The notes below the pieces were generated by a model. The model was not told the origin of the DNA and did no database searches. It saw only the letters and a list, made by a program, of their open reading frames with translations. A stretch of 64,000 bases of DNA. Origin: JBBIQV01 sp964555285 (lineage in GTDB: Bacteria; Nitrospirota; Nitrospiria; Nitrospirales; Nitrospiraceae). The position numbers were made by a program, and so were the translations under genes. The stretch lies in contig CAZKRM010000004.1 in NCBI GenBank assembly GCA_964555285.1, positions 1 through 64,000 on the forward strand. The letters run 5' to 3'. This document shows positions 6,693-16,355 of the stretch, piece by piece (positions within the stretch are counted from its first letter, which is position 1; each line of letters starts with the position of its first letter).

Positions 6693-9029
6693 TCAACTGG
6701 CTTCTTTGTAGCCGCACTCCTCATTCCGGCACTGCACGCTGCGGCCATCCTGTTTACTCACCTTTTCAACCAGGAACGGAGCCTGGCATGTGGGGCACGT
6801 CTTATTGACCGGACGGTCCCAGAGCGCGTACTCGCACTGGGGATAGCGGCTGCAGGCATAAAATGACCGGCCCTTGCGCGTCCGCTTCTGCACCAGATCG
6901 CCGCCGCATCCCGGTGAGGGGCACTTCACCCCAAGCGCGATCGGCTTCGTGGTCTTACACTCCGGATAGGCCGAACACGCGAGAAACTTGCCGAACCGTC
7001 CGGTCTTGACGACCATCGGACTGCTGCACTTCTCGCACTTCTCATCCGTCGTCAGTTCCAGCTTAGGAACGATCTTAATGGTCCCGTCCGGCAGCTTTTC
7101 AAAGTTCTGCGTGTTCTTGCAGGGAGGATCCTCTTTGTACCCAGGGCAAGCCAGAAACTTTCCGTTGCGGCCCCATTTGATTTCCATCATCCGCCCACAT
7201 TTCTCGCACGGGATGTCGGTCGGCGGCTCCACCGTGTCTTTTGGACCTGGAATGGTCTTGGCCTTCTCAAGATCCTTCGTAAAGGGGCCGTAGAAGTCCC
7301 TGACCGCCGCCACCCACTCTTTACTCCCCTCCTCGACCTCATCCAACTCTTCCTCCATATGGGAGGTGAAATCCTCGTTGATGAGATCGGGGAACCCTTT
7401 CATCAGAAAATCGTTGACTGTTCGCCCCGTTTCCGTCGGGACGAACCGGCCCTCCGTCTTCTCCACATATTTTCGGTCCTGAATGGTGGAAATAATCGAC
7501 GCATAGGTGGACGGCCGCCCGATACCTTTTTCTTCCAGTTCGCGAATCAGCAACGCCTCGTTGTACCGGGGAGGCGGCTGGGTGAAGTGCTGTTTCGAGA
7601 TCACACCCGGCAGCGTCTGACCTTCCTGGGAGACGAGTCGCAGCCGCTCGCCCTCATTCAGCATGGGCAACTGACGTTCTGTATCTTCCTCGGCCTCCTG
7701 CTCGCCTTTCGGTTTCTGCGCGGCAAGTTCCTTGTCCGTCCCTTCCAAGTACACGGCGGTATGGCCGGGGAATTTGACGACGGTGCCGGTCGAACGGAAC
7801 AAGTACCGCTCTATGGTGCCGACCGGCGTCGTCTCCACGCGGGTCACGTCGAGAATCGCCGGCACCATCTGCGACGCGATGAAGCGATTCCAGATCAGTT
7901 TGTACAGATTGTAGACATCGGGCTCCAAGTATTGCCGGATCGATTCCGGATCCCGCGCGGCCGAGGTCGGGCGGATCGCTTCGTGCGCCTCCTGCGCAGC
8001 TTTTTGGGTCTTATAGACATTGGGGGTCGACGGCAGATACTCTGCCCCAAAGCGCTGTTGGATCACCTGCCTCGCTTCCTCCATCGCTTCGTTCGAGATG
8101 CGCGGCGAATCTGTTCGCATGTAGGTAATCAAACCCGTCGGCCCCTCTGTGCCGATGTCGATGCCTTCATAGAGTTGCTGCGCCAGCGTCATGGTCTTCT
8201 TCGGCGAGAAGTGCAGCTTCCGGGCCGCTTCCTGTTGGAGCCGGCTCGTGATAAAGGGAGCGACCGGGTTCCGGCGCTTCTCTTTCCGCTCGATCGATTG
8301 AACGAGAAACTCTTTCCCGTGGACCGCCTCGACGATCCGTTGCGCCTCCTCACCCGAGGCGATCGAGGCGTCCCGACCGTCGATGCTGTGGAGTTTCGCG
8401 TCGAACGAGGGCGGCTGCGCGCCGGCCAGCGTCGCGGTAATGGACCAGTACTCTTCTGTCCGAAACGCCTCGCGTTCCTGTTCGCGGTCGCAGATCAGCT
8501 TGACCGCCACCGACTGGACGCGCCCCATGCTGAGTCCGCGTCGGACCTTGTTCCAGAGCAATTGGCTGCCTTGATAGCCCACGATCCGATCCACCACCCG
8601 GCGCGCCTGCTGCGCATGCACCAAGTGCATATCGATCTCGCCGGGCGATTGCAACGCCCGCTTGATGGCCGACTCGGTGATCTCGTTGAACAGCACACGA
8701 AACACCTTGCCGTCCTTCTTCTTCCGTTTCCCGCCGATTTCCTGCGCGATGTGCCACGCAATCGCCTCGCCCTCGCGATCGGGGTCGGGGGCCAGAAAGA
8801 CTTTGTCCGCCTCTTCCGCCTTCTTCTTGATCTCGGCCAGCACTTTGGACTTGCCTTTGATCGTCACGTACTGCGGTTCAAAGTCGCGATCGACATCGAC
8901 CCCGAGCTTGCTCGTCGGCAGATCCTTTACGTGGCCCACGGAGGCCATGACCGTATAGCCACGCCCTAAATACTTCGTGATGGTACGGGCCTTGGTCGGA
9001 GATTCTACAATGACGAGCGCTTTAGCCAT
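6693..9029 (-). CDS. topA: DNA topoisomerase I
   Basis: This 778-residue type IA topoisomerase relaxes negative supercoils. The TOPRIM domain is at the N-terminus (ALVIVESPTKARTITKYL, then DPDREGEAIAWHI). The catalytic tyrosine is Tyr303 in TYMRTDSPRIS. Four C-terminal zinc-ribbon-like modules follow from about residue 595 (CEKCGRMMEIKWGRNGKF, CEKCSSPMVVKTGRFGKF, CPSPGCGGDL, CPTCQAPFLV); the last ends in CRNEECGYKEAS. Length and domain order are normal. It lies 95 bases downstream of dprA on the same strand, an arrangement common in bacteria. Confidence 0.97.
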   Translation of the reverse strand: MAKALVIVESPTKARTITKYLGRGYTVMASVGHVKDLPTSKLGVDVDRDFEPQYVTIKGKSKVLAEIKKKAEEADKVFLAPDPDREGEAIAWHIAQEIGGKRKKKDGKVFRVLFNEITESAIKRALQSPGEIDMHLVHAQQARRVVDRIVGYQGSQLLWNKVRRGLSMGRVQSVAVKLICDREQEREAFRTEEYWSITATLAGAQPPSFDAKLHSIDGRDASIASGEEAQRIVEAVHGKEFLVQSIERKEKRRNPVAPFITSRLQQEAARKLHFSPKKTMTLAQQLYEGIDIGTEGPTGLITYMRTDSPRISNEAMEEARQVIQQRFGAEYLPSTPNVYKTQKAAQEAHEAIRPTSAARDPESIRQYLEPDVYNLYKLIWNRFIASQMVPAILDVTRVETTPVGTIERYLFRSTGTVVKFPGHTAVYLEGTDKELAAQKPKGEQEAEEDTERQLPMLNEGERLRLVSQEGQTLPGVISKQHFTQPPPRYNEALLIRELEEKGIGRPSTYASIISTIQDRKYVEKTEGRFVPTETGRTVNDFLMKGFPDLINEDFTSHMEEELDEVEEGSKEWVAAVRDFYGPFTKDLEKAKTIPGPKDTVEPPTDIPCEKCGRMMEIKWGRNGKFLACPGYKEDPPCKNTQNFEKLPDGTIKIVPKLELTTDEKCEKCSSPMVVKTGRFGKFLACSAYPECKTTKPIALGVKCPSPGCGGDLVQKRTRKGRSFYACSRYPQCEYALWDRPVNKTCPTCQAPFLVEKVSKQDGRSVQCRNEECGYKEAS

Positions 9030-9124
9030 TTCGTCTGCCTTGTCCTTTCACGGTCACGCAGGTGCCGACCTCTCTAGCGAGCCTAGCATATCGGCAACGG
9101 AGCCCGGCTCCCTGCAGACGATTA

Positions 9125-10264
9125 TCATAGCCGGAGATAGGAGTGGCCGGGGAGCTGGCGCACGTACCGTTTGAGTTCCAACGCAAGCAACAGCGCCGTC
9201 ACATCCGACGCCGGCAGCCCCGTCTTCGCGATCACGACATCCACGTGCATCGGTTCATACGACAGGGCATCATACACCTGAGCCTCGGTGTTTCCCAATT
9301 CCAACGTGGATTGCCGCGGCTCCCCCGTGGACGCACTCGCCCATCGCGCCCGGAACGATCCATCGAGCTGCGGGAGCAATTCGTCGATGACATCCTGCGC
9401 CCGCTCCACCAATTTCGCCCCTTGCTTAATCAAGCCATGAGGTCCGCCGCTGTTCTCCCCTTTGACAGGACCGGGGACGGCAAAGACGTCGCGCCCCTGA
9501 TCCGCCGCCAGCTTTGCCGTGATCAACGACCCGCTCTGCACGGCCGCTTCTGTGACCACTACGCCCAAAGACAGTCCGCTGATGATACGATTGCGCCGAG
9601 GAAAATGGTAGCTGTGCGGAGCAGCCCCGAGCGGTAATTCAGAGACCACCGCGCCGTTCGCCTCAATCTCCTCCCGCAACTTCTTGTGCTCCGGCGGATA
9701 GGTCACATCCACGCCGCACCCGAGAACCGCCACGGTGCGCCCCTTCGCCGACAAGGCGCCCCGATGGGCTGCAGCATCCACACCGCGCGCCAGCCCACTG
9801 ACGATCGTGAAACCGGCTGTCGCGAGGTCTCGACTCAGTTCTTCCGTCGTCACCCTCCCCGCCGGAGTGGCTCGCCGCGCGCCCACAATCGCCACGGCAT
9901 AGTTGTCGCACTCTTCCAACTCCCCCGTGACATAGAGCAGCGGCGGCGGGTCCGGAATCATGTTCAATCGTTTCGGATAGGCCGCATCCAGACAGGTCAG
10001 GACGGTCGCCTTCGACCGTTCGATTCCCCGGAGCTCTCGGTCGATCTCGCGACGCACTCGATCGTCCGGTCCACGCTGAACCCGCTCCGCCAAGACCGGA
10101 CTGCATCCGATCCCGATCAACTCCTCGGTCGATGCATTCCGCACCGCGTCGGCGGTACCCAGCGCCTGGACGCATCGCACGAGCCGGACGTCGCCGAGGC
10201 CCTCAATGGCTTGCAACTCCAGCCAGGCCCGTAACGAGATCGTCTCCACCGTGCAGCCTGTCAC
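9125..10264 (-). CDS. dprA: DNA-processing protein DprA
   Basis: A 379-residue DprA/Smf protein, which loads RecA on incoming single-stranded DNA during natural transformation. A helix-hairpin-helix region lies near residues 15-60 (LQAIEGLGDVRLVRCVQAL). The Rossmann-like DprA core follows (VAIVGARRATPAGR, IVSGLARGVDAAAH, VAVLGCGVDVTYPPEH, PRRNRIISGLS). A C-terminal winged-helix domain, DprA_WH, ends the protein. It sits between rng and topA on the same strand. DprA is widespread, so its presence alone does not show competence. Confidence 0.95.
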   Translation of the reverse strand: MTGCTVETISLRAWLELQAIEGLGDVRLVRCVQALGTADAVRNASTEELIGIGCSPVLAERVQRGPDDRVRREIDRELRGIERSKATVLTCLDAAYPKRLNMIPDPPPLLYVTGELEECDNYAVAIVGARRATPAGRVTTEELSRDLATAGFTIVSGLARGVDAAAHRGALSAKGRTVAVLGCGVDVTYPPEHKKLREEIEANGAVVSELPLGAAPHSYHFPRRNRIISGLSLGVVVTEAAVQSGSLITAKLAADQGRDVFAVPGPVKGENSGGPHGLIKQGAKLVERAQDVIDELLPQLDGSFRARWASASTGEPRQSTLELGNTEAQVYDALSYEPMHVDVVIAKTGLPASDVTALLLALELKRYVRQLPGHSYLRL

Positions 10265-10277
10265 GCGAGCCGCGGCG

Positions 10278-11786
10278 TCACACCACCACCACGTCGAACT
10301 GTTCCAGATGCAGTTTGTCGTCGGCGGTCACAATGATGCGGGCTGAGCACCGGCGCTCTAAGTCTTCCAAGCCGTGCCGTTCTTCATCTTGCAGCAAGCC
10401 TGCCACCGTAGGATGCGCCCCGATGACGATCCGCTGCTGCTCGGCCTCGCTCCCGATGCGCCGGAGCTCGCGGAAAATCTCATAGACGACGGTGGTCGGC
10501 GATTTCGTATAGCCGCGTCCCTCGCAATAGTGGCAGGGCTCGGACAGGGAACGGAGCAAATCCTCGCGCACCCGCTCGCGCGAGATCTCGATCAATCCCA
10601 GATCGGAAATGCGGGAGATGCGCGTCCTCGCCTTGTCCGGCCCCATCGCATCGACCAGCGCATGGTAGACCTTATCCCGATTCTTCTCCCGCTCCATGTC
10701 GATGAAGTCGACGATGATGATGCCGCCGATGCCGCGCAATTTGACCTGATAGGCGATCTCCTTCGCCGCCTCCAAGTTGTTCCGCAGAATGGTCTCTTCC
10801 TGGTCTCGTTTGCCGACGAAGCGCCCTGTATTGACGTCGATGACCGTCATCGCCTCCGTGTGATCGATGACGAGGTAGCCGCCGGACTTGAGCCAGACCC
10901 GCCGGCTCATCGCGCGCGCAATTTCCTGTTCGATGCCGAGGTAGTCGAACAGCGGCTCCTCTTTGTCGTAATAGTGGATGCGCGCGGTCTGCTCCGGCGA
11001 GAACCGTTGGACGAAGTCACGGACCGCCTCGTACTCGCCCCGCGAGTCGATCAGCAACCGGTCGACCTTTCGACTGAAGAGGTCCCGCACGACGCGGAAA
11101 CTGAGGCTCAGGTCCGTGTGCAGCAGGGCCGGGACCCCCGGCTGCTCGCGTTTTGCCAAGATGTCCTGCCAGAGCACGTGCAGAAACTCGACATCCGAGC
11201 GCAGTTCGTCTTCCTTCACCCCTTCGCTGACCGTTCGGACGATATAGCCGCACCCGGGCCTGCGCACCCGCTTCATGATGTCTTTCAGGCGGGCCCGCTC
11301 TTCGTCCCGCGGAATGCGCCGCGACACCCCGATGTGCTCGACGCTCGGCATGAACACGAGATACCGCCCCGGCAGCGACACGTAGGTGGTCACACGCGGC
11401 CCTTTGGTTCCGATCGGCCCCTTGGAAATCTGCACCATCAGTTCCTGCCCTTCGCTGAGCAGTTGTTCGATAGGCTTGGAGCTTTGCCGCTTGGGCTTGG
11501 GCATCTCGGATTCCCGGTCGTCGTCGTCTCCGTCCACCAACGTATCGCCGGGCTCCGTCTCCATGGAGAGATCGGAAACGTGCATGAACGCCGCCTTCTC
11601 CATCCCGATATCGACGAAGGTCGCCTGCATCCCCGGCAAGACTTTGGCGACCCGGCCTTTATAGATATTCCCGACAAAATCTTTATGCTTGGCACGATCC
11701 CCATAGAGATCGGTGACGACGCCGTTGTCCAACACGGCGACGCGGGTTTCCTCGCGTGCAATGGAAATCGCAATCTCAAGACCCAT
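10278..11786 (-). CDS. rng: ribonuclease G/E family endoribonuclease
   Basis: A 502-residue RNase G-type enzyme that matures 16S rRNA and cuts single-stranded RNA. An S1 RNA-binding domain lies at about 35-110 (GNIYKGRVAKVLPGMQATF, VDIGMEKAAFMHVSDL). The catalytic core holds VIDVNTGRFVGKR, with its metal-binding Asp, and IVDFIDMEREKNRDKV. The zinc-link motif is CHYCEGRGY. No long C-terminal scaffold is present, so this is RNase G rather than full RNase E. An acidic insert in the S1 region (DGDDDDRESE) is typical of many non-enteric homologues. The gene follows rodA within the cell-shape cluster. Confidence 0.93.
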   Translation of the reverse strand: MGLEIAISIAREETRVAVLDNGVVTDLYGDRAKHKDFVGNIYKGRVAKVLPGMQATFVDIGMEKAAFMHVSDLSMETEPGDTLVDGDDDDRESEMPKPKRQSSKPIEQLLSEGQELMVQISKGPIGTKGPRVTTYVSLPGRYLVFMPSVEHIGVSRRIPRDEERARLKDIMKRVRRPGCGYIVRTVSEGVKEDELRSDVEFLHVLWQDILAKREQPGVPALLHTDLSLSFRVVRDLFSRKVDRLLIDSRGEYEAVRDFVQRFSPEQTARIHYYDKEEPLFDYLGIEQEIARAMSRRVWLKSGGYLVIDHTEAMTVIDVNTGRFVGKRDQEETILRNNLEAAKEIAYQVKLRGIGGIIIVDFIDMEREKNRDKVYHALVDAMGPDKARTRISRISDLGLIEISRERVREDLLRSLSEPCHYCEGRGYTKSPTTVVYEIFRELRRIGSEAEQQRIVIGAHPTVAGLLQDEERHGLEDLERRCSARIIVTADDKLHLEQFDVVVV

Positions 11787-11810
11787 AAGAACTCCTTCAC
11801 CATGAGCGTA

Positions 11811-11890
11811 CAGCTATCAGCCATCAGCGGTCGGCGCGGTTCTCGTTGAGAACTCCGGGCTGAGAGCTGAAAGCCGAGGGCTGACGGCTT
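11811..11890. repeat. composite palindrome (CAGC/GCTG words)
   Basis: The left arm is built of CAGCTATCAGCCATCAGC-type words; the right arm holds GGCTGAGAGCTGAAAGCC-type words, so the RNA can fold into a long imperfect hairpin. It fills the space between rodA and rng, in a run of same-strand genes. Confidence 0.6.
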
Positions 11891-11893
11891 GCT

Positions 11894-13012
11894 TTAATAA
11901 AACAGCGTCAGTCGTCGCCGCTTCACATTCAACAACAATCCCAACGCCGCCATGGTCATGATCGTCGCACTCCCCCCATAACTCATCAGCGGTAAGGGGA
12001 TGCCGACGATCGGAAACATCCCCGCCGTCATCCCGATATTCACCACGACGCAAAAACACAACATGGCGATGATCCCCGCTGCCAGCAACGTGCCCAGCAT
12101 ATCCTTCGCTTTGAACGCGATGTCGAGCGACAGCCAGATCAACGCGATGAACAACACCAACAACAGCAGCACGCCGAGAAAGCCCCATTCTTCGGCGAAG
12201 ACCGCGAACACGAAATCGGTATGCCCTTCGGGCAAAAACTTCAGTTGGCTCTGCGTCCCTCCGTACAACCCTTTGCCGAGCAGCTCTCCCGATCCGATGG
12301 CGATGCGCGACTGCAGCGCGTGATAGCCCTTTCCCCCTGGATCATACGCCGGATCGACGAACGCCATGATGCGGTGCCGTTGATACTCGTGGAGCGACCC
12401 CCACATCATTTCCCAGGCGAAGGGAAACAGCATCAGCGAGAAGAGCAGGATGATCCCGAGGGCCTTCGACCGCATGCCGACCATCAACAGCATGGCGGCA
12501 TAGACGGCCAGGAAACTTAGGCCGCTGCCGAGGTCCGGTTGCTTGAGAATGAGCAGAAGCCCCGGCATGACGATCAGCCCGGGCAGCACCACCCGCTGGA
12601 ACCAGCCGACGCGCGGCATGGTCGCGTAATACTTCGCCAGGACCAGAATCAGCACGAGCTTGGCGAACTCCGACGGCTGAAAGGCAAAGGGCCCCATCGG
12701 AATCCACCGTTGCGCTCCACGGCTGGACTTGCCCGTCACCAGCACGATCGCGAGCAGAATGAGAATGATCCCGTACAGCGGATAGGCCAGCCGCGCGATC
12801 TTATGATAGTCGAACAGGAGCGTGGCCAGAAACGCCACCGCCCCGAGCGCAATCCAAAGGAGTTGCTTCACATAGAAGGGCAGCGCCCCCTGCTGCCCAT
12901 GCGTGACACTAAAAATCGACAACACGCCCAAGAAAAGGATCGCGACGATCAGCCCGATGAATCGCCAATCGAAGTTATCGAACCCGCGGCTATCAATCAC
13001 TCGATCGATCAT
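11894..13012 (-). CDS. rodA: rod-shape peptidoglycan glycosyltransferase RodA
   Basis: A 372-residue SEDS-family membrane enzyme that polymerises lipid II during elongation. About ten hydrophobic segments are visible. Family motifs are WIPMGPFAFQPSEFAKL, ARLAYPLYGI and the C-terminal GIPLPLMSYGGSA. It overlaps mrdA by 4 bases (ATGA), as expected for the RodA-PBP2 pair, which work as a complex. Confidence 0.96.
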   Translation of the reverse strand: MIDRVIDSRGFDNFDWRFIGLIVAILFLGVLSIFSVTHGQQGALPFYVKQLLWIALGAVAFLATLLFDYHKIARLAYPLYGIILILLAIVLVTGKSSRGAQRWIPMGPFAFQPSEFAKLVLILVLAKYYATMPRVGWFQRVVLPGLIVMPGLLLILKQPDLGSGLSFLAVYAAMLLMVGMRSKALGIILLFSLMLFPFAWEMMWGSLHEYQRHRIMAFVDPAYDPGGKGYHALQSRIAIGSGELLGKGLYGGTQSQLKFLPEGHTDFVFAVFAEEWGFLGVLLLLVLFIALIWLSLDIAFKAKDMLGTLLAAGIIAMLCFCVVVNIGMTAGMFPIVGIPLPLMSYGGSATIMTMAALGLLLNVKRRRLTLFY

Positions 13013-14880
13013 AGCGAACGCGCACGCTCACGACCAGCCGCCTCACCGCCGGGTTGTCGGTCCACCACCGGCGCCCGAGGCGCGAGCTTCATATACGCCT
13101 CTATGACGGATTTTGCCAATGGGGCCGCCGCCGACCCTCCGTGGCCCATATGCTCGGCCAACACGGCCACAGCGATACGCGGCGCTTCCACCGGCGCAAA
13201 GGCTACGAACCAGGCATGGTCGCGGAACTTTTTCGGGATGTCTTTCTCCGGTCCCGTACGCAGCGCAGCGGTCTGTGCCGTCCCGGTCTTGCCCGCGATG
13301 GTCACCAGAGGGGATTTTGCGCGCGTCGCGGTCCCTTCCGTCACGACGCCTGCCAAGGCTTCCTGAATCACTTTCAAATGGTCGCCTGAGATCTTGAGCG
13401 TTCCCCGTGGGACCGCCGGCAACTCCTGCAAGCGGCCGGTGGTCCGATCCATGACGGCCTGCACCAACCGAGGCCGGAACGTGACGCCGCCGTTCGCCAC
13501 CGTCCCAATGACGCTCGCCATCTGCAACGGCGTGACGCTGACATACCCTTGCCCGATGGAGGCGGAGATGGTTTCACCAGGCAGCCACGGCTGCCCTTTC
13601 GCTTTTTGCTTCCACGCCGATGAGGGCACGATGCCGACCCGTTCGGACGGCAACTCGATCCCCGTCTCGTGCCCCAACCCGAACTGTGTGGAATAGTCCG
13701 CGATGGTCTCGATGCCCATCCGCTGACCGACCGTATAAAAGTAGACGTCGCAGGAATGCACGAGCGCGTGGCGGAGGTCCACAAGGCCATGCCCACCGGC
13801 CTTCCAGTCATGATAGAGCCGATTCCCGAACTGATAGCCGCCCGTGCAGCGGACCGTCGACGACGGCGACACCGTGTTGCTTTCGAGCGCGGCGACCGCC
13901 ATCACCACTTTGAAGGTGGATCCAGGCGGGTATTGCCCTTGTGTCGCCCGGTTGTTCAGCGGCCGCCCTTCATCCTGCACGATCTCCACCCATTGCTTGG
14001 GCGCCAACTCGCGCGAGAGCGTGTTCGGATCGAACGCGGGACGGCTCGCCATGGCCAGCACATCGCCGTTGGTGGGATCGAGCGCCACGATCGCCCCGGC
14101 CTCCTCGCCTAACAACTCCTCCGCGAGTTGTTGCAGACGGACGTCGATGGTCAAATAGAGGTCATCGCCGGCGCGGGGCCTCTCCACGACCGCCGCTCGT
14201 TTCTCGTGGCCGAGCGCGTCCACTTCCACGCTCTTCTCTCCGGCGCGTCCCCTCAGGTACCGGTCGAACGACTTTTCGACGCCGTACAGGCCGACGATGC
14301 TGCCTTGGTGGAGATCGTCGGTGTCCGCCCGCTCCAACTGCTCCGCCGAGATTTCTCCGACGTACCCGATCGCATGCGCCGCCGTCACACCGCCGAGGTA
14401 GTTGCGTTGCGACTCCACCTGAATCATGACGCCGGGCAGATCAAGACGGTGGGATTCGATGATGGTGGCCTCACGGAGCGTCAGCCGGTCCTTGATCTTC
14501 CGGGGCAGAGGCTTGCTGCCCTTGACGGACAGTTTCTTGCGGATGAAGGCGGGATCCAATCCCAAGAGCGAGGTGAGCCGCTCGACCAACCCATCCCGAT
14601 CTTTCACATCCTCCAGCGTCACATAGAGGCTGAAACTGGGAACATTGTTGGCCAGGAGCACGCCGTTGCGATCGAAGATCAGTCCTCTCGCCGGTTCAAG
14701 AATGACCGAGCGGGTCCGATTGTTCTCCGATAAATCGCGGTAGTAGGGTCCCTCGCGGATTTGCAGATGCCACAGACGGAGCGCGAGCAACGCCACAACC
14801 AGCAACAGACCCACCCGCAAAATGGTCAGCCGCCGCTGCAGCTCATTGAGCTCTGTATCTTGAAAGCCACCGCTCGCCAT
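13009..14880 (-). CDS. mrdA: penicillin-binding protein 2, elongasome transpeptidase
   Basis: A 623-residue class B PBP that cross-links peptidoglycan in the lateral wall with RodA. One N-terminal anchor lies at about 20-42 (TILRVGLLLVVALLALRLWH). A dimerisation/pedestal domain follows. The transpeptidase domain carries the active-site Ser321 (PPGSTFKVV), a second motif region near HSCDVYFY, and KTGTAQT near residue 540. Length and motifs are normal. It is flanked by mreD and rodA. Confidence 0.96.
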   Translation of the reverse strand: MASGGFQDTELNELQRRLTILRVGLLLVVALLALRLWHLQIREGPYYRDLSENNRTRSVILEPARGLIFDRNGVLLANNVPSFSLYVTLEDVKDRDGLVERLTSLLGLDPAFIRKKLSVKGSKPLPRKIKDRLTLREATIIESHRLDLPGVMIQVESQRNYLGGVTAAHAIGYVGEISAEQLERADTDDLHQGSIVGLYGVEKSFDRYLRGRAGEKSVEVDALGHEKRAAVVERPRAGDDLYLTIDVRLQQLAEELLGEEAGAIVALDPTNGDVLAMASRPAFDPNTLSRELAPKQWVEIVQDEGRPLNNRATQGQYPPGSTFKVVMAVAALESNTVSPSSTVRCTGGYQFGNRLYHDWKAGGHGLVDLRHALVHSCDVYFYTVGQRMGIETIADYSTQFGLGHETGIELPSERVGIVPSSAWKQKAKGQPWLPGETISASIGQGYVSVTPLQMASVIGTVANGGVTFRPRLVQAVMDRTTGRLQELPAVPRGTLKISGDHLKVIQEALAGVVTEGTATRAKSPLVTIAGKTGTAQTAALRTGPEKDIPKKFRDHAWFVAFAPVEAPRIAVAVLAEHMGHGGSAAAPLAKSVIEAYMKLAPRAPVVDRQPGGEAAGRERARSL

Positions 14881-14955
14881 CGCCGCTCACCGCATGCCTA
14901 TTGGCCCGGGCTCCGCTTGCACTGAAGCTCGTGGACGCACGCAACCGCAACCCGC

Positions 14956-15456
14956 TTAACGCCGCTCTCCCACACACAACCGCTCGACCGAGAATCGCCG
15001 CTGCGCCACCCAATAGAGACCCGCGCCGATCGACGCATCGAAGACGGCTTGCGGTACCAGGATGCGCCCGGCCGCGAACCACATGTCGTCGAGTGCCTTG
15101 AGCTTCATCGCACCAATCACGATGGCGCCGGACGAGGCGGAGACGATCAGCACCGCCACAAAGACCACCATCGGCGTCAGGTTCGCCACCTGACGCCCGA
15201 CCAACCCGGTCAGGAAGCCGGCGCCACCCTTCGTGACCAAGTTCAGCCAGAGCTCGCCCGCAGAGAAAATGTCCTGCGAGAATCCCAGTAGACACCCGAT
15301 CAACAGCCCGTTCAATTCGCCGCCGAGAAACCCGACGAGGCAGGCCGCAATCAACCCGAGGTCGGGCCGCACACCATCGATACTCGCCGCATGCCAGAGC
15401 GTCGATTGCAGCGGAACGATCACCAAGGCCAGGACGACATAGCTCAAGGTCTTCAT
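14956..15456 (-). CDS. mreD: rod shape-determining protein MreD
   Basis: A 166-residue polytopic protein with about five hydrophobic helices (VVLALVIVPLQSTLW, LGLIAACLVGFLGGEL, VVFVAVLIVSASSGAIV). MreD links MreC to the PBP2-RodA synthase. It overlaps the mreC stop by 4 bases and lies in the canonical mreBCD order. Sequence conservation in this family is low, so the call rests on size, hydrophobic pattern and gene order. Confidence 0.9.
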   Translation of the reverse strand: MKTLSYVVLALVIVPLQSTLWHAASIDGVRPDLGLIAACLVGFLGGELNGLLIGCLLGFSQDIFSAGELWLNLVTKGGAGFLTGLVGRQVANLTPMVVFVAVLIVSASSGAIVIGAMKLKALDDMWFAAGRILVPQAVFDASIGAGLYWVAQRRFSVERLCVGERR

Positions 15457-16340
15457 GGCTTGTCCTTCGCTGCCGTATCGGCCGGCGGGTTGTTGTCCTG
15501 ACGATCGATTTCGTCGTAGGGCACCTTGACGATCAAGACCTCCTCCAGCTTCGTAAAATCGACCTCGGTCACGATCTCGGCGGACTGGAACAGATCTCCT
15601 TCTTCCTTTTCGATACGGGTGATCGCGCCGATGACGACCCCGCGCGGGAATCCTCCCGTCAAACCGGAGGTCACGACGCGATCGCCCGCCCGGACCCCGG
15701 AGAGCAGCGGGATGTACTTCAATTGCGCGCGCCCATTCATGGTCCCTTCGACGATCCCCTCATCCCTGGTGCGCTGAATCAAGCCGGCAATGGCGTTGTT
15801 CGGATCCGTCACGAGCAGAACCACGGACGATGCCGTCGTGGCTTTGACGATGCGCCCGACCACGCCGGCCGGCGTCATGACCCCCATCTCGGCCTGCACA
15901 CCGTCCTGCGTGCCTTTATTGAGCAGCAGAGAATGGTACCAGTTCGTGGCATCGCGACCGATCACCTGTGCCGGGATCGTTTCGGACATCGCCCGTTCCT
16001 TAAAGCTCAGGAGCGCGGCCAGGCGCTGGGTCGCCGCAGCCGTCTCCCGCAACTGGTTGTTCTGTCCCTGCAAGATCTCAATTTCCTTCCGCAATTGCTG
16101 ATTGTCCTCCCGCACGCCTTGCAAGGCAATGTAGCCCTCCCAGACCTCCGACAGCCCGCGATCGAGCGAGGCGAACGCCTCGATCGGCAGCGTGAGCACC
16201 CATCCTACCGGGCCACCGACCTGTTGAAGCACTCCCTGGAGCTGCGTGGGGAGCAGAAGCAGAACCGAGAGCAACAGAAAGAACAGCACCACGGCCACAC
16301 GCCTGGTGCCGTAGGTTGACCGAACCATGGCCATCCACAT
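15453..16340 (-). CDS. mreC: rod shape-determining protein MreC
   Basis: A 295-residue periplasmic scaffold with one N-terminal TM helix at about 13-33 (RVAVVLFFLLLSVLLLLPTQ). A coiled coil spans about 70-110 (LRKEIEILQGQNNQLRETA). The two-lobed MreC beta domain follows (VIGRDATNWYHSLLLNKG, VGVMTPAGVVGRIV-like region, GDRVVTSGLTGGFPRG). MreC tethers MreB to PBP2. It sits 15 bases after mreB. Starts at residues 3 or 5 (MAMVRS or MVRS) are equally possible. Confidence 0.95.
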   Translation of the reverse strand: MWMAMVRSTYGTRRVAVVLFFLLLSVLLLLPTQLQGVLQQVGGPVGWVLTLPIEAFASLDRGLSEVWEGYIALQGVREDNQQLRKEIEILQGQNNQLRETAAATQRLAALLSFKERAMSETIPAQVIGRDATNWYHSLLLNKGTQDGVQAEMGVMTPAGVVGRIVKATTASSVVLLVTDPNNAIAGLIQRTRDEGIVEGTMNGRAQLKYIPLLSGVRAGDRVVTSGLTGGFPRGVVIGAITRIEKEEGDLFQSAEIVTEVDFTKLEEVLIVKVPYDEIDRQDNNPPADTAAKDKP

Positions 16341-16355
16341 GTGTAGGAAGTGACC

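Noticed and set aside
7359..8969. 536-residue open frame antisense to topA
   Set aside because: topA is certain. The antisense frame has Arg/His/Leu-rich composition without motifs.
10374..11849. 491-residue open frame antisense to rng
   Set aside because: Mirror of a conserved gene, no start signal and no homology pattern.
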